From Erythrocercus mccallii (lineage: Eukaryota; Chordata; Aves; Passeriformes; Dicruridae): 64,000 nucleotides of DNA. The stretch's first letter is position 1. Every line of letters begins with the position of its first letter. The notes beneath the pieces are model-generated. The model was not told where the DNA came from, did not search any database, and saw only the letters and a list, made by a program, of their open reading frames with translations. The stretch spans positions 62,001 through 126,000 of the forward strand of contig VZRG01000445.1 in assembly GCA_013397435.1 (NCBI GenBank), given 5' to 3'. Of the stretch, positions 40,301-52,300 are shown one piece after another. The position numbers and the translations under genes are program-made.

Positions 40301-43300
40301 CTCCTGTCTCGGTGACAGTACTCTTTGGCCTTCCTGGGCCCTTCCCCCATGTGGGGCTTCTGATCATTTGGCTCTCAGGAGCTGTGTTAGGGGTTCCAGT
40401 GGTGCTCATGGAGCAGTGCCTTTGCTGTGCCAGCGATTAGCAGCCACTACAGACTGTTCTGTCTCTTAACCAGGCAGAAAAGGGAAATGATTTAGTGTTA
40501 TGTCTTTCAGAATGAGGAGTCTCTCTCAATGACCCCTTTTTATGCTGTGGGAGTCATGAGTCCAGGCTGCTGTGCCCTTGGCCCTGCATTGAACAAGTCA
40601 TGGAGAAAGTCTAAAGATCTTCCAAGTGGGGGTCTTCTGGCCTGCCGTCAGACTTAGTATGTTCACAGTCCTGAACGTGGTGATGTGGAATAAGCTGGGC
40701 ACTTAAACTCATGGGCTGGAAAGGCTGCTGGAAAGATTGCATTAAAAAAATTCACCCTTTTACTGACCTTGCAGGCGAAAGCTTTCCAAGGACTCTGAAA
40801 GATTGATCCCATGTAACTGTAAAAGTGAATAGAATGGAATGGTTACTACTAAATGAGTAGAGAACATGATGTAAATCCATCCTTTGGACTTTGTGGACCT
40901 GAAGGTGGTTCAGAGGAAAATTTTAAAAAGTAATTAAAAGTATACATGGGAAATGGCTAATGGAGACAGGCACCTTGAATTTGGGGCATTAACCATCAAG
41001 CCATATACAGCAGAAAGAGCATCAGGATGAATTGTTGGTTTCTCATTCCACCATGAGAACTGAGAGGTATCAAATGAAGCTGGAAGAGGAGGTCAATCTG
41101 AAAAAACAAGAACATTTGCTTTTTCAGGAAGTATGGCTAGAAACTCATAGACAGTAAATATATATTGAGGGTTATAAGACACATAAAAAACAGGTTTAGA
41201 TCAGGAAGGCTCTGAATAACTGCAAATAACTGGAAGCTGGAAGAACAAAGAAGGGAAATATTATCTTATGTCTTCCATGGGCATCTCCAATTGGCAACTG
41301 TCAGAATAGGACACTGGCCAGGTTCAGAAGTGAGGCAGTTCTGAGTTTCATCTGTTCTAAGAAAAAAACCAAGAGCATGTAATTGTGCCTAACACCAGCT
41401 GTACCAGAGAGAGGTGCAGGAGATATTTTTTCATCAGTTTCGAATATCTCACTTGTAGAATGTCTCTCAGTGGGGTAACTTTCAGCTTCCATAGAACTAT
41501 AAATTCTCTGGATCAAGGCACAGTTGGGGGGGCAGAGGAAGGATGGTATCAATGAAAGAGGTGATGTCCTCAGTGTCACCCTGTGCCTGCTGTTGAGCTA
41601 CATGCATGGCTCAGAGGGAGAAAATTAGGCAAGAAGAGGTGTGTATCACTTGGTGATTTACTGCACTAGACAAGAAGAATCCAAGGGTTTGTGAAGCTCT
41701 CTCAAAACTACTAGTAGAAGTGGTTTTTTATGGTGAGTATTGAACGCAGGAATATTAAGTATTTGCTTCTCGGGCAGAGGAGATGAGTAAGTGCGGGCCT
41801 GCAAAGAAAAAGGGAAAGAATACTGTCCTGGTTTAGGGTAATTTTGGGAGGAAACTTCCAAAGGGGTCCCTCTAGAAAGCAAATTCAAGCAGCCCTTCCC
41901 CCAGCTGATTTTGGAAAAGATTTCCTTGGAGAAAAGTGGAAAAAACCTGTTTATTTAACAAGCAAAGTATTTACAAGCATAAAAATGAATAATATTAAAC
42001 AATAAAACCTCTCACTATTGTGAAGAGATGGCAATTTCAGAAAGTCCTTGCTGTGGGGTGTAGCTCTGCTCACTCAGTCTCTTATCAGTCCTTCCAACAC
42101 TGGAAAATGCTGTCCTGGGTGCCAGTGGGCCACAGGTGCTCTTCTGGGTTTTTGATCCATAGCGGGCTGATCAGTTTCAAGAAAAAGAAAAGCCACAGTC
42201 TGGGGAACTTCTCTGCCTCAGCTAGTTAAAAACTAAAACCAAAAAGCAAAGGAGAGCTCTATGACTGTCTGTCTGTGCTGCAGACAACATAGTTTGTGAG
42301 AGGGAATGTGGGGGAGTGAGTGCTGTTTCTGAAAACCAGCTCCACACTTCTCCCCTCCTTCACTCTCAGAATCAGTCTTAAAGGTGCAGAATTCAACATC
42401 CAACACAAACAGAACAGATAACTGGGGATACAAGCATCATAAAGTCACCCTAGGACAAATACTGAAAAGGCCAGTCATCAAGGGTAGAGTTACGTAAAAA
42501 ACACTACAGAATTTGTTTGATGTGGTGTAAATATAATCGATGAATCACATTTGCTGGAACATATCGACGGTTATGAAGATGTCTCATTATGTTTCCTGAA
42601 TGTCTCTTCCTTAATTTTATTGTTGACATTCATTTGCAGGAAAATGTCATGCTGTTTTTTTTGCGCGGTACCTTTCTTCTTTGCTTTTTACTAGAAAGCA
42701 TTGTTATACTTTGTTGTAACCTAAAATCAGTGGGGTCATTATTCAGCAGTGGCACAATAGAAGACTAAAAGTTTCTAAGCTTGCTCCATGTGCCCAGTTG
42801 TGCTCTGTCAAAGCCAGTGACAAAATTCCCACTTGCTACAATGGAAAAGGTGAAGTAAGACCAAAATATACCCTCTTTCTTTGGGAGTAAACTGGAATGA
42901 GGTACAGCTGAATTAGGAGCTAGGCCACAGGATGCAATGCTATGACTGTAGATGAAGAGTGAGCAAACTAGAAGAACTTTACCCACAAGTTATATTTCTT
43001 AATGTGTGTTTAGGCTACATAATTAAAGGGAAAGAGTATTGGAGAAAGGAGCCAAATTTAAACTTTCCCTTTTAGAGTGTTTGTCTTGAAGAGAAACTGA
43101 GTATATGGCCTTCTGTTTGTATCAGCAGACTTGCTTATTTAACAGTTTGTTTTTAAAATGTCAATTTAGCAGTATCAAATAGCTTTCTTCTCCTGTGGGT
43201 GATAATGAGAGGTTTTATACCTTTGGTGGTAATGAGAGGTGGAAATTGTATATTTTAAACTCACATGAATCTGGGTTTTTTTCAGTAGATATATAAAAAG

Positions 43301-46300
43301 TTTGTTTAAACAGCATGCAGCTCACTAAGAATTTCAGTATTCATTATACAAGTAGCCTTTATGTGTTAGAGTGTGCATTGGTGTCTCTAACTTCCTCTTC
43401 CTCACAGCAGGTTTCCTTCATTAGCTAGATTGCTGCAATGTATCCCAAACTTTCCCATCTTAATTCTTAGTTTGGTCTTTATTGTCTTCATCCCTGACCA
43501 TTGCCATGCCTTTGTTGTGACTTTGTTTTAACATGATGGTGGGAAGTGTTGGATAATTGTTTGCATTCAGAGAGCTCTTTGTTGCCTCCTAGGTGTGTGT
43601 AAATATGCAGTCAGTGCCTTGAAATGCTGTCTGAACATTATGAAGCCCAAGGACAGCTTGTGTTTTTTTCCTGGATGTCATATTCAGGAAGTTTAATGGG
43701 GTGTTCTGGCTCCATTTGACCATCACTTCTAATCACCCCAGTCTTCCTGACCTCCAGTAATGTAGAGTTTGGATGGCCAGCCAGAGGGCATCTTCACTGG
43801 CCACTGGGACTGTGCAAACCATTTCCTTCTCTTCTTTCAGTGGCGAAAGTGGTGCTGGAAAGACGGAGAGCACTAAGCTGATTCTCAAGTTCTTGTCTGC
43901 AATGAGCCAACATTCACTGGAGCTGTCCTCCAGAGAGAAGACCTCCTGTGTGGAGCAAGCTATTCTTGAGAGCAGGTATGGGATCTTTCAATACATGGGT
44001 ATTTTTTCAGAAGACATAAGCCTTGACATTAAAATAAGAGCTTGTAATGTAATTAAATATGTGTGTGTGTTTATGGAACAGTAAAATGTATACTAGAGAA
44101 AGGGAAATACTTCATTAAACAAAATTACCTGGCTGCTCTAGAGAGTTGTGACCATGATGGTATCTCTTAGTGAAGAAAAATATGCAGAGTTTTGAAATGG
44201 ATAAAGCTTTAATGGTGGCTTTCATTTTTGTTTGGGGCTGAATTCAGATAATCAGAGTAAAGGAAATGGGTGATAGGAGGGAGAAACCTTTGGTTCAGTT
44301 TGTGTAGCCTGAGGATACATTAGAACAAGATACAGCATGGTGAGGATAAAGTACACAAGTGGTAAAAGCACGCTGAGGAAAGGGAGGATAAGGAGAACTG
44401 ATAAGACAAATGAGTAAAGGCATCAGATAAATTGGACACAATTCTACGCAAGCAAAAAAGAAATCTAGGTGTTCAGGTGAAATGACATGGTTCTAAACAT
44501 TTAAAAACAAAGGCAATTTGAGATGCTATTACTTTTGTTTATCGTGCTTCATCTCTGCTGTATGTGCTGTATCTTGATGTAGTTTTGTTGGTTTTTTTTT
44601 AATTGCCCCAGGACAAGAACTCCTTACATCTGTCTAGCAATTAGCATGTGCTGAGATTTCTTATTTCTATCATTTGAGAACTGCAGCGAGAATTGTGTGC
44701 ATCTTTTGAGTGATTACAAAAGAAGTAGCAAGTAGCAGTTACTGCTCTGCAGCTGCAGGGTAGTTCAGTATGATTTATCTTCCTGTTGCATGAATACTTG
44801 CATCTTCTGATGATGAGATGCCCATAGCTGGAACTGGAACTTCTGGAAACTGGGATGCCCATTGCTAAATGGAGGGTAATGCTGGGATGTAGGCTGCTGC
44901 CGAGGACAGTGTCAGAGCGAAGCTTGTCAGAGTGCTATTCCTTTCACCAGCCCCATGTGAAGCTGTTGGCATGCTGGTCACATGTTAACACTCCTGTCAT
45001 TCTCTGTCTTCACAGTCCAATTATGGAAGCTTTTGGCAATGCGAAGACTGTTTACAACAACAACTCAAGTCGCTTTGGGAAGTTTATTCAGCTGAACATC
45101 TGTGAGAAAGGAAACATTCAGGGAGGAAGAATTATGGATTGTATCCTCGTTTGGTGATTTGACCCATGTTTGTGGGAAGCACCCATGTACTTCCTTGATA
45201 GAGGACTGAGGGAGAACTGATTTGCCTTTGTCTGTCCTTGTCACCCCATCCTGAAATATATACAGTTAGATTGAGCTGATACAGGTGGGAAGGGGAAGCA
45301 GCAACACCGCATGCACACATGCACACATGCTTTTGTGGCAGTGAGGGGTGTACGGGTGTATTTGGACGAGCAACACTTTGTATTGCTACTGCTAGCGTGA
45401 CATGGCTCATGTGCATTTCCCATGTAATGAGCTAAAACAGCCTTGGGAGTCCTCCTGAATAACTTGAGTTGTCAGCCATATCCCTCATTACTGTATCCAG
45501 AGATAAGCTGCTTACTTCTCTGGCAATGTACTTGAAAGAGCAGAGCTGCTCAGTTTCTGCAGTGTGAGTCTAGGTGGGTTAAATCCTCAATTTGTCCTGC
45601 ATTTGGCAAAATCAAACTACAAGCCAGCTCCACCAGTGCACTAGAAGTGTGAGGATGAGGAATATTCCAAGGGGATACTACCTGCTGTTTTAAAGATAAA
45701 CTGCTTTTACAGTGGGAAAAGTTTAATTCTTGAGGTTGTTTCCAAGCTTTAGGGGAAAAAAAAAAAAGCAAAGGAAAACAGATGTCATTTAAAATGCAGA
45801 ATCTGCCAAGTCCAGTTTTGATGGGATGGAAGAGAAGGTGTTATCATTGTTGCTACTTTATTTATCTTGTTGTAGGTGTACTGTATGAAACAGTTTTAGC
45901 ATGTTGTAAGAAAATAATAGTCTCCCTATTGTCTCAAACAAAAGAACTAAGATTATAAAAATTTCTGCATTAATTAATTTTTACTTTATTCCTTGACTGA
46001 AGCTTTTCTTGCTGGCTCCAGATTTATTGGAAAAAGTAAGTTGATGTTTGCTTTTGCTTAGTTAATTGTGTTTGATTTAATTTTTGTCTGAAACTGTGGA
46101 TAAAATATTTGTCTTTAAAAATGATCACTTAAGTGGAAACTCCTTTTTTCTTTGACAGAATCGTGTAGTAAGACAAAACCCCGGGGAAAGAAATTATCAT
46201 ATATTCTATGCTCTGCTGGCAGGGATAGAAGAGAGAGAGAAAGGTGAGTGGCAAAGCACAAGTCACCACTTGTGGTGGTTTTCTGCTAGCAGTCAGCAGT

Positions 46301-49300
46301 GGTGACAGCAGTGAAGAATTTAACTGCAGAAACCCACTAACCCAGGCTGAGAAATAGGTTATTTATTCAGCTGGGATTCAGTGAGTGTGAATTTGAGCTC
46401 AGCTTGATGAAGGAACCCACTTAGCTGAAGAATGTCACTGAGCTGACGATAGTTTTCCTCCCAGCTTCTGCTGTGGCCTTGGGAAAATTACTTGGGGACA
46501 AACATGCCTCATTGTGTTCAAACTGAATATTTTGCTGGTACTAAATAACTCCACAGCAACAAAGCTAAATAATTCTGGTTGTTCTAATCCTTTCTCATAA
46601 AGAATAAATTCACTGAACAAAAGAAATAACATTTGTATATGTGCAAAATTGCTTAAAGTTGTCTCAGCATCTCCCTGTGGGCTTGCTGTCTTTGAATGCT
46701 AAAAGTAGAGTTAACTCTACTATGCAGCTAAATAAAACAAAAGACAGCAAAATAACCCCCATCTGATTTGAATATAAAGCTTTGTCTTGTGCATTGTCAT
46801 AATTTCTGAGCAAAAGAATTGTGAACTGTTTAACTCTGACACAGTGACATGTGGAGTACTTCTGTTTTGGTGTTTGTTTTCACTCACCCTCTTTTCTCTC
46901 TTTAGATGCTTTTTACTTATCTGTACCTGAGAACTACCACTACCTGAACCAGTCTGGATGTATAGCAGATAAGACAATCAGTGACAAAGATTCTTTCAAG
47001 GAAGTCATTGTGAGTTGCTTCCCTAGTTCTTTTGCTTTAAAAGTGCTGAAAGTTCAGGTATTTGGGGCCCACTGACAGAGCAGGGTACAAAGCCTTCCTG
47101 TGCTTTCTTCCCTGTGCAGCTCTCTCGTTGAGGCATTAATCGTACAGGGACTTAAATTTTCTCAAAATGCTTCAATGTCATTTTGAGCATGCCTTTATCT
47201 TTCCTCCAGTATTTAATTTTTACTCTGTTGTTTCAAAGTGTCCTATAATTTAACAAAATGCTTATGTTTTAAAATGAAAAAGTATCTCTTGGGAAGTCAG
47301 TAAGACTTTTACATGCCTTTGCTTTTCCCTCCATTGTTTTATATTACAGATATATATCTACCTCTATCACTGTTTTTCCAATCTGAAAGCTTTGCCCAAA
47401 TCATGTGGCATGTACTGGGTGGAGTCTGCAATACAGCATGCAGGGAGCAAAGCACCTGTGACTCTTTAAGTTGCAGTTGGGAAATCCACTTGTGTGGATT
47501 AACTTACAAGAGTTATGAAAACATAAGCACAGATTAAAAATATGGGTCCTGATGAAATCTCTCTAAATGGCTTTATATCTTACATCCACAGCAATTAATC
47601 CATACTGACCAGACTAATTGGGTATTGTACCACTGAGGTGATGTGTGTTACATTTTAAAAATCAGATAAAACTGGTTTTGCTTAGCTATGTTAATCTTTT
47701 TGCCAAATTAATGAACTAATATGTAGGGGATGCAGCAGATTTTTTCAGTGTAAAAAATCCCCCATCTTGTATGGCAGAAGGAAGTGTTTGAAACGTGGGT
47801 AACTTACCTATATTGTAGTCACATGCCGAAGTTGATTGGCATGACATTTAATTTGTGCTAATTGTCCCAGGCTAGGCAGACCATAAAAACAGCTGGATAG
47901 GTGATGTTTGCCTGCAGTGTGGGCAGGCTGGGAGCAGGGGCTGCCAGGCTGCGTTCCCAGAGCAGGAGGTGGGCAGAGACTCCCCCTGACCAGCTCAACC
48001 TCACCTGTCTTTTCCTGTTATAGTCATATACTTTGCCTCCTTTTATTGCAGTGTAAGTCTTGGAAATGTTACTTAAGGGTAACTTTATTTGTAGGAGACA
48101 GGGAGAGACAGCACAGTGAGCATGGATATGAACTCGTAGTGCTGCTGCCCTTTTGCTGTGAAAGATCTTCTTTACAAATTAAACCTTCAGCCATTATCTC
48201 CGCCCTGCTTTAAACTGTGGGATAAGTCTGAGGCTTTTCCATTTGTAATGGATGATTTATGAAGGACAAAATGTGTCATCTGTCAAACACCTGCAGTGAC
48301 TATAACATGATGAGTCTGACTGTAAGGATACAAAACTGATCTGGTCTCAGACAGGCTCATATAACACCCAAATTTGGGAATTTTTGATCATTTCAAGAGG
48401 CATACAATTACCCTTTCTGTGTCAAAGGAAAGCATATGTTCCTCTTGTTCAGTGTTTCTTTTAATATTTTATATTTGCTCTTCTCCTCATTTACGTAGTT
48501 GAGCTTTGATTGTTGCTATAATATTTATTCATAGATCCAAGACTTTTTATATAGATACCTTTCTTACTCAGTTTTACTGGAAGTTGTCAGACCGCATTGG
48601 TAAGGTGCATGTTTGGGCACAAAAATGATCACATCTTGCAATCTGCTGTGTTTCCTCCCCCATGCCTTGTTACCTACAAGGCCAATAGGCAAATTTTGGT
48701 AAAAACATGCAGGAGGTAATCAATTAGTAATTCAAATTAGAATAATTGCATCTGGTGCACAACTCAGTGGGTTGTTCCAATATTTATATGATTTTAATAA
48801 TGAACTTGAAAGTAAATTACGACATCATTACAGCATCAAAATAAAATTTCTTTAAAGCAGAGTGATACTACATGTTCCAGGATGTCCCAGTGATGCCTTG
48901 GAGTGTATTCAGTTTGGGATGAAACCCAAAGCTCTTTTTTAGTCCTGACTTTCTTTTCTAAGGCCTCCCATTTTTGAGTCTGTGTGCATGTTATTGAAGA
49001 AGCTCACATGTCGTTCCAGACTGCAATGGAAGTGATGGAATTCAGCAGGGAGGAAGTACAAGAAGTTCTGAGGCTTTTGGCTGGCATTTTGCATCTGGGG
49101 AACATTGAGTTCATCACTGCTGGAGGGGCACAAGTGTCCTTTAAAACAGGTGAGAAGGCTGTGCATCCACATCTGAATGTTTCTTGAGCTTCTGAAAGCC
49201 TTATTCCTCATTATATTTCAACATAGCACAGACAAGCAATGAAAGGGTTTTACTGCTTTTTAACATCTGTAAATGTTGATTAAAATGTTACTCTGGGAGA

Positions 49301-52300
49301 ATGGAGTTTGACAGACTAAGTAGTCTGCTGCTGGATGCTGGTCTTAATATGGGAAGACCTTGGGCACATATTTGTTCCATTAACAGTAATTAAATTCTAT
49401 TTTATTCTAATTCCTTCTTTGAAGAATTCTCAAGTTGATAAAACATGAGCGTTCAAATACATTCCCTAACCAAGAACTCCACTGAAAGTATCTTCTTTTA
49501 GAGCTTTTGATGTTTCAATTACGTATCCGAAAGAATATGCTGGTGTGTCTAAAGATTGAGCTGGTGGGGTTTTTAAATGTTTAAATATGGCATTAGAGAG
49601 TAGCATTAGGTACTGCTTTATATACATTATAGCAAAACTAAAAATGAAAGTATGCATGGAATAAAAATATCATTGGTTTATCCTCATCAACCCAAGCAAA
49701 GCAGAAACACATTCATGTGGACAAAGAGTCAAGTACTCTTTGTATCTGGAAAAATGTGTTAGGGCAAGCAGGAGATTGTTTGAATTCTTGACATGTAATA
49801 TTAAGAGGAAAATAAATATTTGTGACTTACTTGTGATGTATTTCTACTGCTAATTTCATTCAGTTGTACATATTTATGCCTTTTCATGAGCAGCAAAACA
49901 GTATCCTAGAATTTCTAGTTGTGTTTTCATCTCTAATCTTTGTCATTTTAGGAACATCTTAAAAGGTGGTGGTGGTAGTAGTGCTAATAATAATGGTAGA
50001 AAACCAAATTTTCATAGCTTTATACACTTAAGGACGTATTTGTATTTGTCTTTCTCTTTTGCCAGCCCTGGGTAGATCTGCTGAATTACTGGGGTTGGAT
50101 TCCACACAGCTAACAGAAGCACTGACTCAGAGGTCAATGATACTCAGGGGAGAAGAAATCCTAACACCTCTTAGTATACAACAGGTAAAGGCATCTCATT
50201 TTGACATGTTTTTAGGGTCTTTGAAAGATGTCTTGATCTTCAAGTCCAGAGAAACCACTGATCACTCAAGAGAAGAAGCTTAGCACATGCATCAGAGTTG
50301 TAATCAAAATTACTACACAGTTTTTTTGAGAAGGGTATAATCTCTTTAGATCCCATCCTATTTTTCTGGCCAGGGCTTATAGCTTGTCTCTTGTTATTCT
50401 TATGAAGCCTGATTACTTCCCATTTTTTTCAAATTCTAAACATGTAGGTTGATATTCTTGTCACCATAGACACTTGTGTCAGAGGGGCGTTATTTCAAAA
50501 TTTTCAGGAGAAATATTTTTATAATTTACAAGAAGAGAATTAGAAATAGGTATGCATAACTTTGTTTCCCTCTGGAAAAGGGTGAATTAAGATACTGTTT
50601 CCTACACTTCTCTTTCCTTCCTCCACACCTGAAGTTTATAATTTCCTAGTTTTTTGTATGCTTTAGCCCTGAAATGTAATTTTAAAACCACATAGGTATA
50701 CAGCTGTTTTAAGTTAAACTGTTAAAACTTGAGCCATGATGTGTTACATGTGTAACGTGTTAATACAATTGCTGCCAAGCTACATAGGAATGGGAAGCTG
50801 CTTGCATTATACATTGTCTTGTGCTGTGCCAAGGACACTGAACAGCAGAGTCTGGTCAGTTCTCAGTCATGGGGTGGTTGATGTGTTGTGTGTTCCCTCT
50901 CTAATGCAGGCAATAGACAGCAGAGATTCTATGGCTATGGCACTTTATTCTCAGTGTTTTGCATGGGTCATTAAGAAAATCAATAGCAGAATCAGGAGCA
51001 AGGAAGACTTCAAGACTATTGGAATTTTGGACATATTTGGATTCGAAAACTTTGAGGTAGGTTTCAAATGCTTATTCAAATGGATTGTCTGATATCTGTG
51101 CTTTATTGCTTCACGTATTTTTGTCATCTTCACTGGAACTTGATTTTTAAACATGTTATTACTTAACCCATTCCCTTGTTTGCAAAGTAAAATACTTGAA
51201 GTGTATGCGTTTTTGAAACTTTCTTGTCTCTTTAGGTAAACCATTTTGAGCAGTTCAATATTAACTATGCAAATGAGAAGCTTCAGGAGTATTTCAACAA
51301 GCACATCTTTTCCTTGGAGCAACTGGAATACAGCAGGTAAGAGAGAGGAGAGAAATTTGAAAGAATTTTGGCAATATCATGTTCACTTGAAATCTTAGTT
51401 CACAGCTACCTTAGCTTCCTTTGAAAGTCTCTGTCTGGAGCTGTGTGTAAGCTGATTTTACTGTAATTTGCAAGATAAATACACCAGCTTCTCCTATTTC
51501 TACAACTAAAATAATTTCAATAAAAAAGCCTGCTTTATTTTCCTTAGGGAAGGACTGATTTGGGAGGATATTGACTGGACAGACAATGGAGAGTGCTTGG
51601 ATCTTATTGAAAAGGTAAGAAAGAATTTTGATACTGTTACCTATTTTTAGTTTTTTGTTCTGAGGTAATATGTCTTTAAAATATTTGTCAACACAAAGAA
51701 CAAGTGAAGGATCTTGGATGGTGGATCTTGGGTGGTGGATCTTGCATGTTTAAATAACAAACTTTTAATCAGACCATTTTCATGTATGGCTATGTTAAGG
51801 ATTATATTGTGAGCTTTTTTCTTTGCAGCATCTTTTCTCCATGTGTGATTATACACAAAAGCAATATTTGGAGATGATTAAAAAGAATCATTTGATCCAT
51901 GCTCACTCTTGCCATCAGTGCAGGCAAGGCTGTGTGAGCTTATCTCCATGGCTGGGTATATGACTGCAAGAGTTCAGATGAGCACAGAAGCGAGTGGCAG
52001 TGGGCAGGGGATCCAGCTGGCAGGACGTGACTGCAGTCAGGGTAGTGTGGCTTTTCAGGAGCGACTCTGAGCCCTTGGGAAGTGGCTTATTAAAATGTGC
52101 ACCTGGAGAACTGTTTTTCTGAGAAGCCGTATCAACCTGGAGCTTGGTGGACATATTAATTAACTGTGGGGTAGCTTGCTTTGTTTGCCACCTCTTCTAG
52201 CATGAGAAGTAGGGAACATCAAAAGCAGAGGCATATGTGAAGCAAAGGGAGGTTGTGCTTCATGCAGAGTGAAGTTAAACTGCAAATCTTTTGCTCTGCC

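Larger units (their letters stand above)
36163..43840 (+). other. MYO10: MYO10 intron, 7,678 nt (donor GTGAGT, acceptor TTTCAG)
   Basis: U2-type intron, phase 2, interrupting the serine before the P-loop. It hosts the solo LTR at 41824-42457 and the LTR-like segment near 40-40.6 kb. The rest shows no exon, RNA gene or recognisable repeat. Confidence 0.85.

Noticed and set aside
45141..45157. Open read-through of the switch I exon into the following intron
   Set aside because: The extra residues (ILVW, then stop) replace a motif conserved in all myosins, while splicing at 45140 to 46022 restores it exactly.
46022..46035. Possibility that the tiny exon is an artefact bridging a sequence gap
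   Set aside because: It has its own acceptor and a strong GTAAGT donor, completes a split codon on one side and a phase-0 boundary on the other, and restores the family motif. An accidental coincidence is unlikely.
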